Shown one piece after another: positions 9,001-15,993 of a stretch of 18,546 nt of DNA. The DNA comes from CAZJDM01 sp964544765 (lineage in GTDB: Bacteria; Bdellovibrionota_B; Oligoflexia; CAYFLR01): the NCBI GenBank assembly GCA_964544765.1, contig CAZJDM010000089.1, positions 1-18,546 of the forward strand. Reading direction: 5' to 3'. The translations under genes were made by a program, and so were the position numbers. Every line of letters starts with the position of its first letter. Position 1 is the stretch's first letter. Under the pieces are notes generated by a model, which saw only the letters and a list, made by a program, of their open reading frames with translations, had not been told where the DNA came from and ran no database searches.

Positions 9001-12000
9001 TCCAGGGCCATAGAATGAAATAACCCTGCCGCTACCGCTACAAATTTGATACCTCCACTTCTTACACGAGAAGGCGTATTTCTATCCGCTTGATCACCTG
9101 TACCAAGTTGTTTGTAAACATTACTCCCCCATGCAAGGGATTCAGCACTTGGAGTTATTGCGATAACATGGTCAGCTCCAGCTGCAAGGCCAAAACTGGC
9201 TTTGAGTGGATCATTATCTTTTTCGTCTGAAATACCATCTTTGTCTGTGTCTCTTGCAGTCGGATTTGTACCCAATTGAAACTCCTGCAAATTAGTCAAT
9301 CCGTCCATATCAGTATCGACACTCGCATCTGCGACATTTGTGTATTCCAAACCGTATTTAATTTCAAAGGCATCTGACATGCCATCATCATCACTATCAT
9401 CACAGGCATCTCCCTCGTCATCAGCATCAATATTTACTTGATCCACATTGATAACAGTTGGGCAGTTATCCAAACTATCTCGCACCCCGTCGCCATCTTG
9501 ATCTAAAATAAAGACATGGGAAAGAATGGTATTTTGGCTACTTTTAGAATAAACAGAAATCTCGTTGGATTTAACTTCTACCGTATTTTCAAGCACTACG
9601 GTATTGCCTCCTTCAACAAAAAGGACTTGATATGATGGGATAGCAATTATGGTCACTGTTTCGCTCTGGTCAATGGAGAGTTCCCCAAGTTCACACCGTA
9701 CAATGTCTTGCCCAGCATCAGACATCACGGCACATGTCCCTTGTGAGGAATCGATTGTTTGAATAACAACACCGTTAGGTAGAGTGTCGATCAGCACTGT
9801 GTCACTAGATTGAACCGGGCCGTTATTGGTAATTGTTATATTATAAGTCAGAATTTCATCAGCAGCGACGGGTTCTGGTGTTGCATTTTGAATCACAGTC
9901 AAATCGCTGCAACTCAGAGAACTACGTACTATTGATCCACTATCCCCAACGGCCACAAAACGTCTACCTCCCCAAGCAACACCCTTCAATGGGTCATTGG
10001 TCACAAAATATTCATCTTGCCAGTGAATCCCATCTTGACTGGAAATAATTTGTCCATCCTTGCTTATTCCGACCAATTGATTACTGCTAACCCCAATTTT
10101 ATTGATAGAATAGGCAAATGACCTTTTTTCGGTCCATGATAGACCGTCGGAACTAGTTATTAATGTTTTCTTATTTGTGCTACTATCATATCCTACAGCA
10201 ACAAATAGATTTTTAAACCAAGAAACCGAGTGCAGATTGGTTTGGATATTTTCAGGAATAGCAGCAGATGACCAGCTAATAGCATCAACACTGGTAAGAA
10301 CAATTGGCTTATTTATTCCTCCAACGGCAACAAATGATGTACCATTCCAGGTTACTTCGTAAAGGGGTCCTTCCCCTGCCACAACATGGGATGACCATTC
10401 TATCCCATCAACGCTCGTTAGTACCACTGGAGATGACGAATTCTCAGTCTCATTTTTGCCACCAACAATGACAAATTTAGAACCGTTCCAAAGCACACTG
10501 TACAATGTTTCGGAAGTTGGGGAAACTCTCTTAGTCCAAGGTTCGTCGTTTGTACTTGTGATAATGGTGCCGTTTTCTTCGACAGCGACTAAGGTAGATC
10601 CACTACTGGCAATTGATAAAAGGTTGTCAAGAACTGGGCTAAGACGTGAAGTCCAATTACCACCATCAATTCCTGTTAAAATTGTACCGTTATTGCCGAC
10701 AGCAACAAAAGAAGCCAAATTTTCCACAACATCATTGAGGTCCATACGAGTTTCATAGGATCCTTCTTCATTCCAGAAAATACCATCATCACTTGTCATA
10801 GTAATACCATCATTTCCAACGGCTATAAAATTATCGTCTGTCCAAACAACATCAACCAGAACCTTAGTAGTTCCAGAGCTGCGCTCCGTCCATGAAACAC
10901 CGTCCTGACTAGTAACAATAGACTGGTTTCCGTACCATGTGCTACCAGATGTGTTCCATTTGGTCCCTACAGCCACGAAACGTGTGCCATTCCATGATAT
11001 TTTCTTTAAAGAGGTATATATACCAATATTATGTTCTTGCCAGTTATCTCCATCGATGCTGGTAAAGCTCATGTATCCACCAACGGCGACATAAACAGAA
11101 CCGTTCCATGAAACATCTTTTAACCAAGTCGTGGTAGAATGTCGTTGGGTCCACGATGTGCCATCAGGACTAGTGAATATATACGATTTTGCATCTTGTT
11201 CGGTATTATAGCCAACCGCATAAAATTGTTCGTTTAGCCACCTCACTCTACTTAGATGAATATCCTCTCGGATTCTATATGAGTTCCAGCTAATACCGTC
11301 GGTACTAGTAAGAACCTTGCCATAAGCTCCAACAGCTACAATATTTGCACCATGCGCTACGCTGTACAGTGTTTCAAACGGGCGTTGCAGAACTTCCCAG
11401 ATTTTACCATCCTGACTGGTTAAAACAACACCCTCTCCTACTACTACAAAACTGTCTCCTGTCCATGTAACATTGTACAAGTTTTTAGTTATTCCTGATT
11501 TCTGATGTTCGAAGGAACCATTCTTGGTTCTAGTATAAATAAAACCATTATCACCAACAGCAACGATTAGATTATTTCCATAGGTCACTGCTCTAAAATC
11601 CACACCATAAGGCTTGGGATGAGCCCATTCCCAACCACAAACCAGTGAAGAAGAGGGTACAGAGTCAAAATTATTAGGATCGCTATCCGCCAAATATTCC
11701 TGTAAATTCGAATAGTTATCACCGTCTAGGTCATCGAGAGCGTCCAGTGGTGACAACGGATCTAAGTCGTTTTCAATTTCCCATATATCGGGCAGACTGT
11801 CATTATCATCGTCTGGATCTAATTCGTTTGGTTGTCCATCCTTGTCGCTATCTATCGACACCACTTCGAATTCCATAAAGGATTTGTTGTTATCAGTATC
11901 AGGGTCAGATACCGAACTTTTAACCATAGCCATGGTGGAAACCCATCCAGGTTGATTTGAATGTACCGTAAAAAAAACTTCTACGGAGGCACCACTGGCT

Positions 12001-12755
12001 AAACTTGCCAAATTGCACGTCGCAGTTTCATCTTCAATGGTGCAATTAACGGAAGATGTATATCCAGAGGCCATCGTGGCCACACCATAAAGTTTATCTG
12101 TAAGGACCACACCTTCAGCAGCACTGGGACCTTCATTCTTTATGGTAATCGTGTAAGTGTGGTTTCCCACCTCAGCTTTTTTAGTAGTATTTCCCGCCCC
12201 CGCTGACAATGTCAAGTGAAGATCAGATGAACCTGGCAATGGTGTGGTAAAACTCAAAATTTCACCTTCTATGGTTCCAGATGAATTAGAAGAAACCAAT
12301 TGGTAGAAATAGGTTGTTCCAGCATTTAAACTGTTCAACTGAGCTAAAACAGGTGCAGAGAATACATCTTTGGCAATACTTTGAGAACTAGTGGTATTCT
12401 CTAAGCTAGTTGACGTTCCCCATTTAAACCAGGAGGTAGTAGTAAGACCTTTAGGAATAACAGATCCCTGCAAAGAGACAGAGTCAGGATTAACCATAGT
12501 TACTGGCAGATTGGTGATTATAGGTTGATTATTTACAGAAGGCGTATATTCTGCTTCTAAAGTCGTTCTGTTGCCCACCTCGTCATATGTATATTTAATG
12601 ACATTGCTCATCCCATAGTTTGCCTCCGTTAAACGGCCTAATTCATCATATGTATAGCTTATGGATACCGCGGATGCATTTTGGGGAACCATGATAGAAA
12701 ACAAGAGAATAATTAAGAACAAGGCAATTTGTACTGTCAGTCTATAAAATCTCAT
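3084..12755 (-). CDS. Giant exported multi-propeller surface protein (YD, DUF11, TSP3, BNR-like, RCC1, PKD, carboxypeptidase-regulatory-like)
   Basis: This is a 3223-residue protein with a signal peptide (1-29, cleavage after ASA). Domains in order: two YD repeats (about 32-68); an Ig/fibronectin-like stretch (70-172); DUF11 (178-298); thrombospondin type-3 Ca-binding repeats (298-365); 14 BNR/Ycf48-like blades with FVAVG and TSxDGxxW motifs (371-948); DUF11 (950-1080); TSP3 (1083-1185); seven RCC1 blades (1188-1538); DUF11 (1547-1668); TSP3 (1670-1857); seven RCC1 blades (1860-2240); DUF11 (2246-2364); PKD with WNFGDG (2366-2452); and eight carboxypeptidase-regulatory-like beta-sandwiches (2454-3223). 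I see no transmembrane anchor, LPXTG, autotransporter barrel or type IX tail. The ATG has AAGGAG at 12765-12760. The gene follows the Rhs gene after 73 bases. A long calcium-rigidified adhesin or interaction scaffold is the likeliest role. Ligands are unknown. The domains are recognised by motif, so boundaries are approximate. Confidence 0.9.
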   Translation of the reverse strand: MRFYRLTVQIALFLIILLFSIMVPQNASAVSISYTYDELGRLTEANYGMSNVIKYTYDEVGNRTTLEAEYTPSVNNQPIITNLPVTMVNPDSVSLQGSVIPKGLTTTSWFKWGTSTSLENTTSSQSIAKDVFSAPVLAQLNSLNAGTTYFYQLVSSNSSGTIEGEILSFTTPLPGSSDLHLTLSAGAGNTTKKAEVGNHTYTITIKNEGPSAAEGVVLTDKLYGVATMASGYTSSVNCTIEDETATCNLASLASGASVEVFFTVHSNQPGWVSTMAMVKSSVSDPDTDNNKSFMEFEVVSIDSDKDGQPNELDPDDDNDSLPDIWEIENDLDPLSPLDALDDLDGDNYSNLQEYLADSDPNNFDSVPSSSLVCGWEWAHPKPYGVDFRAVTYGNNLIVAVGDNGFIYTRTKNGSFEHQKSGITKNLYNVTWTGDSFVVVGEGVVLTSQDGKIWEVLQRPFETLYSVAHGANIVAVGAYGKVLTSTDGISWNSYRIREDIHLSRVRWLNEQFYAVGYNTEQDAKSYIFTSPDGTSWTQRHSTTTWLKDVSWNGSVYVAVGGYMSFTSIDGDNWQEHNIGIYTSLKKISWNGTRFVAVGTKWNTSGSTWYGNQSIVTSQDGVSWTERSSGTTKVLVDVVWTDDNFIAVGNDGITMTSDDGIFWNEEGSYETRMDLNDVVENLASFVAVGNNGTILTGIDGGNWTSRLSPVLDNLLSIASSGSTLVAVEENGTIITSTNDEPWTKRVSPTSETLYSVLWNGSKFVIVGGKNETENSSSPVVLTSVDGIEWSSHVVAGEGPLYEVTWNGTSFVAVGGINKPIVLTSVDAISWSSAAIPENIQTNLHSVSWFKNLFVAVGYDSSTNKKTLITSSDGLSWTEKRSFAYSINKIGVSSNQLVGISKDGQIISSQDGIHWQDEYFVTNDPLKGVAWGGRRFVAVGDSGSIVRSSLSCSDLTVIQNATPEPVAADEILTYNITITNNGPVQSSDTVLIDTLPNGVVIQTIDSSQGTCAVMSDAGQDIVRCELGELSIDQSETVTIIAIPSYQVLFVEGGNTVVLENTVEVKSNEISVYSKSSQNTILSHVFILDQDGDGVRDSLDNCPTVINVDQVNIDADDEGDACDDSDDDGMSDAFEIKYGLEYTNVADASVDTDMDGLTNLQEFQLGTNPTARDTDKDGISDEKDNDPLKASFGLAAGADHVIAITPSAESLAWGSNVYKQLGTGDQADRNTPSRVRSGGIKFVAVAAGLFHSMALESDGTVWTWGDHRWSQSFCPYSNCIYPDKTSKISDVIAIAAGGYHSVVLKSDGTVWTWGANHKGQLGDGTTADSNLPIQVLGLSNVVSIAAYSNHTSALKSDGTVWTWGDNIYGQLGIGSTANQSSPVRVAGLSHVIEIGQGLGFFSIALKSDGTVWTWGINNYGQLGNNTTSNFSIPVKVSNLTDVISISAGSGHAIALKSDGTVWAWGYNGDFRLGNGTTNDSSVPIQVSNLSNVILISAGNRFNIAIKSDGTIWVWGNNDNGQLGNGTNTASSTPIQVLGKDGEGVLSVGIANLDVSLNNPETHKEQIDQWTTTLYEFTVSNNGPNTAPSTLFSFFPDANDELMGRIVSTKGSCGYSSDGTWHYECNLENLAPMESITIRFGIQHVKRGWIELRASVKSDNYDPDIKDLKLRKFILPDTDEDYVPKSIDNCPNKTNWNQADFNDDGLGDACDDSDNDGMPDAFEISNNLNPLDASDANLDKDEDGLTNLEEFQHKTNPNNNDTDRDNVLDGSDNCPGKDNADQDNFDQDSKGDVCDDDDDDDGMADTFEIRYNFDPFNVDDASLDTDNDGLTNLQEYKKGTHPLLDDTDKDGMLDDEDDNPKTSNFNIKTGRYHTLALGNEGIVWNWGYNSHGQLGFESAQNDKVRSRAIQVSKLIDVITVAGGEWHSVALKTDGTTWAWGNNYQNQIGQNSQDPVVYEPTQVSNLSDIIDIATKGNFTTALRDDGTVWTWGGENLVNLANMTCLTQTSEASEAPESVKNPVQVPGISGVPALSGVMAITTGNSHVVALKEDGTVWAFGNNDYCQLGSGSCGISSCIPLRVSDPNYHNSFGDVIAISAGKNHTVALKKDGTVWAWGSNSGGQIGNGTYGQTHVYAPTQVSGLSNVIAIAAGYFHTMALKEDGTLWTWGDNRYGELGYVTTDPSSSTSPTQVLSLLSIANITAGESFSVVRKYDGTLWSFGKNNLGQLGDGSTTDSSTPVQVVSEETGSFFILRNSRVKLTQNNVVDSAWQGDQLTYSFLIANESYYETSNILFTNTLHRDMTFISATASQGNCIESNSIVTCILGNLINKDDTITVDVTVKLNVSGLLTSISTLSGPGIFGKNRSINIETNVRPDLQPIVLDKLTLPENGRADSSLDFSAETSAGVDAIYHWNFGDGKEAISKQVNHTYDRPGNYFVTLTVTNIRETFTQRYPVVVLEPRYNIHGSLVGISTGHTVKIQAYSSLTNTMKRVEAIGTGNSQIDFKIDNLVPASDYLISVRSDLYPDGYFRGEINHPATIPGTFQQATIIDLSSGSMTGINLLFELGKTLTVTIKETKAGDLLEVSAWSRSTSGFDSKKIRAEGEITELTLQGLASANDYLLLVKPLAKDVRGGYYAGEDITPGGYLKANPIDLSFDNKAVSMILLKGRSIFGKIIGLPIGKYAVINAWSKNKSNGEQIDVAGIDGILSYEINGLQPADDYKVCIIEAESLTEGCYAGSGSSILTSYKLAVEVKLKDADQLGIDMTVSEGKTISGTVIGLSKGEIAWMNVQGGYSGIFKSVKVHENGSYEISGLTPSNDYRLTVRADGYQTMPMQQLDLSISNAENINFSLVKGGGKIEGTVTGLQIGEAVSITAFSVSANENKTVTVLAKDGVISYIINNLKEASDYLVYLRSTKGVFYYGLLGSLARSGNDAEKIQVSLQETVNGIDFDISYADSYTLSGNIDGINPQNDDLLVSITAWSKEGGFGSTSRIGNGKWTISGLPAGNYNVSITTPYYVNLFLSSWETGVDWTFQLDKAMEIEVNADVNNLDAFLNLGLTISGTVLNHDQRPLSNIYVSLWDKENNVGGGSETLIDGSFAVLGLPHDGNYNLEIFSQYGKFRAVINDLKENIEMEPIVLIKPPGVIRGSISYMMTGMTKSVLVFVYDEEDKFVQATLSEENGNYKLDGLDIGKTYRVEIDTSEDPYVTGHIRSILVDGEVILNFEIMEIDVY
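3087..5395 (-). repeat. Eight carboxypeptidase-regulatory-like beta-sandwich repeats in the giant protein
   Basis: The C-terminal 770 residues are eight repeats of about 90 residues. Each starts with a strand like TISGTVIGL, has a central strand like AWS or AFS, and ends with a segment like SYEINGLxPANDYxLxV. This is the pattern of the CarboxypepD_reg / Cna-B-like superfamily, usually stalk or spacer modules. Repeats 1-6 are similar, while the last two (starting LTISGTVLNHDQRPLSN and GVIRGSISYMMTG) are more divergent. Confidence 0.75.
5398..5655 (-). other. PKD domain within the giant protein
   Basis: The segment has the PKD hallmarks: YHWNFGDG, then HTYDRPGNYFVTLTVTN. PKD folds are beta-sandwiches common in extracellular bacterial proteins. 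It separates the fourth DUF11 domain from the C-terminal stalk repeats. Confidence 0.85.
6030..7180 (-). repeat. RCC1 array 2 (seven blades) in the giant protein
   Basis: Seven RCC1-type repeats are visible, most with the pattern AGxxHTVALKxDGTVWAWGxN, then GQLGxG and PTQVxGLSNVIAIA. Blade 3 has a long insertion with Cys and Ser/Glu-rich sequence, and blade 4 contains extra Cys residues (DYCQLGSGSCGISSC). Seven repeats is the number needed to close a canonical RCC1 propeller. Confidence 0.85.
7186..7748 (-). repeat. Thrombospondin type-3 calcium-binding block 3
   Basis: Asp-rich repeats of the TSP3 type: DxDxDxxxDxxDNCP, QADFNDDGLGDACDDSDNDG, and TDxDGLTNLxE repeated. This is the longest of the three TSP3 blocks, with two DNCP cycles, and it includes a run of seven Asp residues. 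TSP3 repeats coordinate many calcium ions and stiffen extracellular proteins. The block sits immediately before RCC1 array 2. Confidence 0.85.
8143..9190 (-). repeat. RCC1 array 1 (seven blades) in the giant protein
   Basis: Seven RCC1 repeats follow the pattern HxxALKSDGTVWTWGxN, then GQLGxGTTxxSxxPIQVxGLSNVIxIA. Blade 2 is atypical (DHRWSQSFCPYSNCIYP replaces the GQLG region). Blades 3-7 are strongly alike at DNA level as well, with recurring words such as cccatctgattt on the plus strand. Seven blades suggest one closed propeller. Confidence 0.88.
9199..9508 (-). repeat. Thrombospondin type-3 calcium-binding block 2
   Basis: It contains DQDGDGVRDSLDNCP, then IDADDEGDACDDSDDDGMSD, DTDMDGLTNLQEF and DTDKDGISDEKD, the classic TSP3 series. 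It joins the second DUF11 domain to RCC1 array 1, in the same order as the other two cassettes. Confidence 0.88.
9912..11646 (-). repeat. Fourteen-blade BNR/Ycf48-like beta-propeller array
   Basis: Fourteen repeats of roughly 40 residues carry a FVAVGxxG strand, then I(L/V)TSxDGxxW, then a strand like LxxVxWNG. This resembles the WD40/YVTN/BNR-K sialidase-like and Ycf48 propellers (BNR Asp-box-like SxDGxxW). Fourteen is twice seven, so two seven-bladed propellers are likely. Enzymatic sialidase residues are not evident, so I read it as a binding module. Confidence 0.8.
11655..11865 (-). repeat. Thrombospondin type-3 calcium-binding block 1
   Basis: The sequence DSDKDGQPNELDPDDDNDSL, then LDDLDGDNYSNLQEYLADSD, is a short TSP3/EF-like Asp-rich block. 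It links the first DUF11 domain to the 14-blade propeller array and lacks the DNCP cysteines seen in blocks 2 and 3. Confidence 0.8.
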
Positions 12756-12828
12756 AGTGCTCCTTAAGACCTCTATTTATAATTAAGTAATACGTTTTTC
12801 ATTAAATACTCTACGTATAAAATTAAAC
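12756..12828 (-). other. Short spacer between Rhs gene and giant gene
   Basis: The 73 bases are AT-rich and hold the AAGGAG ribosome binding site of the giant gene at 12765-12760. They also hold a weak 6-bp inverted repeat (ATACGT at 12790-12795 with ACGTAT at 12813-12818). No intrinsic terminator is visible, which supports read-through from the Rhs gene. Confidence 0.5.
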
Positions 12829-15800
12829 TCAACCTCTCTTATTGCTATAACCAAGTATACCACCGCTACTTCGTCTAGAAGGGGTTCCACGCCAAGAGGG
12901 TATAGATTTCAAAAACCACTTGAGTAACAAATTACTAGGCTTTTTAACACATTCTGGACGACTTACCCGTTTTATCGACTGTATTGGCTTTACAAGTAAA
13001 ATGTCTTTACGCGGAGGGACATCTCCATGTGGATAAAGAAATTTATCAATCGTTTTTTTGTCCATTGTTGTCATGGTTACTGTTTTGAGTTCATAGCCAT
13101 CACCACATACAGCAGCTTCCTTTCCCTCCGGATCAATCCTATCTATTGGATTGTTACCTACATATGCGTATAAATTTACATCACCTGCATCAAAACCAAT
13201 GGGATCCTGCGATATAAATCTTGCAGATTTAGGATCATAATATCTAGCTCTCATGTAATAATAGTCATTAGGTTCAGCCATAACACCGTATTTTCCCACC
13301 ATTTTGAAAGGCTGTTCAAACTGTTCTGCCTGACCTGCAAGGGTGCCAAAAGGAGTGTAGGCATATTGATTAATAACATCTTGCTTGTCATCGGTAATTG
13401 AAACCGTATTTCCTGTTCCATCATAATGATATGAATAAACGGCGCTATAGGGTGTAACAGCGGCAAGTAATCCCAAGCTATGAATATAATATCTGGTTAT
13501 TTTATTATTTTTGTCAGCTTCAGCCAACAGGTTGCCTGATACATCGTAAATATATCGAGTGATATGCCCATCAACAATACGTTGCAACCTACGATCAGCT
13601 CCATCATAAGAATATCTGATGGATTGATCTCCTTCAATAGCTGCTATACGCCCCTGTACATCAAAGGTGAAAGAGGTATTGCCAGCTCCAATGAGCTGTC
13701 CTTCCTGGTCATATCTATAATTTTTCTCGTTTGCACTTAGAAGGCGATTCTTTGTTGAATTATGTGTGTAATGGACAACATTGGATGCAAATACTTGATC
13801 CAATGGTTGATTCACCGTCACGTTGGTTCGTTTCCCACTAGCATCAAGGGTGAACTGATATGAAGCTATCACATCTCCACCACTCTTCCGGTTATTTATG
13901 CCTGTTAATCTGTCAGCTTCATCATAGGAATAGGTAGTTAAGGTCCCATTGAAATTTTCCAAACTTGTTTTTCGACCCGCTGCGTCATAGGTGTAGGTAG
14001 CTATCTGACCTAACCAGTTGGTAACGGTAATCAACTGATTTTTAGCGTTATAAGCGTAATGAACTGATTTTCCTCCAGGATACGTTAATTTGGTCAAATT
14101 GCCTGCAGCATCATAGGCGTATGAAACTAGAAATCCGTGAGGATCGGTAACAGAGGTCAATTGGCTCAGGGTATTATGGATATATTGAGTACTGCCCATA
14201 GCATCTGTCATAGCTAGTATATTGTTGTTTTTATCGTAGGAAAAACTTATTGATGAGGCATCTGACAATGTAATATTTTCGACTAAACCATTCGGGGTAT
14301 GTGTATAACTAATCGTATCACCATTACGGTCGGTTCTTGTTTCAAGACGCCCGGCATCATCATATGTATAAACTACCGATTGATTATTAGGATCAATCAT
14401 CTTGGTCAATAATCTACGAGGATCGTATTCGAAGGTCGTTGAAGCTCCTGCTTGATCTGTGAGACGTGTCAAATTACCAATAGAATCGTGTTCATAACTA
14501 ATTGGCGGATTGGGTGCAATAATTTCAGTTGCCAAATTCCCATACAAATCATAATTCAGGGAGGTATTCACTCCCAATGGATCCGTATAATCTCTCTTTA
14601 GTCCGTTTTCAAAATAGGCAGATATTGTGTTATTTCCTAGCGGATCCATATCTGAGGTCACGTGATGACTCTCATTATAAGTCAATTTAATACTATGTCC
14701 CAGCGGATTGGTGGTGTTGATCAGCCGATCTTTATCATCATAAGTAAATACAATATTTTTACCAAGTGCATCAGTGATTTTCACCAAATTGCTGTTGGCA
14801 TCGTAATTGAAAACGATTGAATTTCCAAGAACGTCAGTTGTTTTGATGATATTGCCTTGTCCATCGTAGGTCTTGATAGCTCTATGACCATGAGAATTTT
14901 CAGTCGAAATTGGTCTTCCCTTATTATCAAAGTAATGAATGATGCGATAACCGTCCTCATGTTCCTCTACGTTGCGAAATCCAGTGAATTTGTAATTAAT
15001 AATAGTTGTTCCATTTTGACGGACTTTTTGTTGTTGGACTACCTGGTCGAGCTTATTATATGTGTTTGTCCATTTGGTTATACCAAGTGGATCTATCAGG
15101 GATTTTAGACGATGTTGACTGTCGTATTCATAGGACCATATTTTTCCTGCCGGATCAGTCACAGTTGTCAAGTCCTTTGCTTCGTTATATCCAAAAGCGA
15201 TGGATCGACCAGCAGAATCAATTACCGAGATAAGCAAGCCATCAGCATATGTATAGACAAATTGACGGTCGAAGGCATCGTTTACTTTTATTAATGACCC
15301 TATATCATCATAAGTAAAGGACGCAGCATTGCCATCTGCATCAACTAACTGGGAAAGACGGTTATTTGTATCAAAATTCCAACGGGTACCATTACGTTTT
15401 AACATAGTGAAGGTGCCATTATTGTTATCAATGAGTTTTGCAGTATTTCCAACTGGACCGCTATACGTTCCATCTGGTTGTTTTAAAAATTGAATACTTT
15501 TTGAACCTATATGAATCGTAATCGTATTGTCGATCATTTGGTCGATAATCCATTTGGCAGACAGGAAGTTAACCATTTGACCCAGTAGATCCTGTTTATA
15601 ATTTTGGCAATTGCCCCAAGGACATCCAACCAGGTTTTCAAACACATCTTTAGTAATATATGCGTAGGTTATTAAAGCAGCAGCATCGACAGCACCACCC
15701 TGTCCGAGAACACGATTGGCTCCGCCACCTTTAGTTAGAAATATTTGATGATTGTGGTTCCAGCCATAGCCCAATGAACCCAAAGAATCTTTCAGCCCAC

Positions 15801-15975
15801 TATTATAAGAACGAGAAAATCTTAATCCCATTGGCATGGGTTTATTCATCGATAAGTCTGTTCGTTTCAATAAAAAAAGGCCTGAACTCTTGCCAACAAA
15901 AGCAGTGATCTTTGGAGTCAAGAATATCTGGAATACTAAGCAGATAATTGTTAGGAAAAATGATTTATTCATCAT
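12829..15975 (-). CDS. Exported Rhs/YD-repeat protein
   Basis: 1048 residues from the ATG at 15975. The signal peptide is 1-25 (cleavage after ITA). Next comes a DUF6531-type Rhs start module (about 30-80: LKRTDLSMNKPMPMGLRFSR, then LGYGWNHNH). About 28 YD repeats (xYxYDxxGRL) run from roughly 170 to 860. The Rhs-associated core (about 870-950) reads YYYMRARYYDPKSARFISQD, then NLYAYVGNNPIDRIDPEG. YD repeats form a beta-spiral shell around a C-terminal passenger. Here the passenger is a basic tail of about 97 residues that I cannot assign. I chose ATG 15975 over GTG 15981 because AGGAGGAGGA (15993-15984) is 8 bases away and this ATG overlaps the upstream stop as ATGA, a sign of translational coupling. 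The signal peptide suggests Sec export rather than type VI delivery. The protein may be structural, or a toxin carrier without a visible immunity gene. Confidence 0.92.
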   Translation of the reverse strand: MMNKSFFLTIICLVFQIFLTPKITAFVGKSSGLFLLKRTDLSMNKPMPMGLRFSRSYNSGLKDSLGSLGYGWNHNHQIFLTKGGGANRVLGQGGAVDAAALITYAYITKDVFENLVGCPWGNCQNYKQDLLGQMVNFLSAKWIIDQMIDNTITIHIGSKSIQFLKQPDGTYSGPVGNTAKLIDNNNGTFTMLKRNGTRWNFDTNNRLSQLVDADGNAASFTYDDIGSLIKVNDAFDRQFVYTYADGLLISVIDSAGRSIAFGYNEAKDLTTVTDPAGKIWSYEYDSQHRLKSLIDPLGITKWTNTYNKLDQVVQQQKVRQNGTTIINYKFTGFRNVEEHEDGYRIIHYFDNKGRPISTENSHGHRAIKTYDGQGNIIKTTDVLGNSIVFNYDANSNLVKITDALGKNIVFTYDDKDRLINTTNPLGHSIKLTYNESHHVTSDMDPLGNNTISAYFENGLKRDYTDPLGVNTSLNYDLYGNLATEIIAPNPPISYEHDSIGNLTRLTDQAGASTTFEYDPRRLLTKMIDPNNQSVVYTYDDAGRLETRTDRNGDTISYTHTPNGLVENITLSDASSISFSYDKNNNILAMTDAMGSTQYIHNTLSQLTSVTDPHGFLVSYAYDAAGNLTKLTYPGGKSVHYAYNAKNQLITVTNWLGQIATYTYDAAGRKTSLENFNGTLTTYSYDEADRLTGINNRKSGGDVIASYQFTLDASGKRTNVTVNQPLDQVFASNVVHYTHNSTKNRLLSANEKNYRYDQEGQLIGAGNTSFTFDVQGRIAAIEGDQSIRYSYDGADRRLQRIVDGHITRYIYDVSGNLLAEADKNNKITRYYIHSLGLLAAVTPYSAVYSYHYDGTGNTVSITDDKQDVINQYAYTPFGTLAGQAEQFEQPFKMVGKYGVMAEPNDYYYMRARYYDPKSARFISQDPIGFDAGDVNLYAYVGNNPIDRIDPEGKEAAVCGDGYELKTVTMTTMDKKTIDKFLYPHGDVPPRKDILLVKPIQSIKRVSRPECVKKPSNLLLKWFLKSIPSWRGTPSRRSSGGILGYSNKRG

Positions 15976-15993
15976 TGACACATTCCTCCTCCT
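15972..15993 (-). promoter_or_regulatory. Coupling junction: Shine-Dalgarno inside upstream gene and ATGA overlap
   Basis: The last codons of the transglutaminase-fold gene encode Gly-Gly-Gly-Met-Cys-Gln. The glycine codons form AGGAGGAGGA, a near-perfect ribosome binding site for the Rhs gene. The stop TGA (15974-15972) overlaps the start ATG (15975-15973). This strongly implies coupled, matched synthesis of the two proteins and decides the Rhs start. Confidence 0.85.

Noticed and set aside
10456..10758. 100-residue plus-strand ORF
   Set aside because: It lies wholly opposite the propeller coding region, has no recognisable features, and mirrors repeat sequence.
12756..12828. Immunity gene for an Rhs toxin between the Rhs and giant genes
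   Set aside because: The gap is only 73 bases, with no ORF besides the ribosome binding site of the giant gene.
15976..15981. GTG at 15981 as the Rhs start
   Set aside because: It is only 2 bases from the ribosome binding site. The ATG at 15975 has proper spacing and the ATGA overlap.
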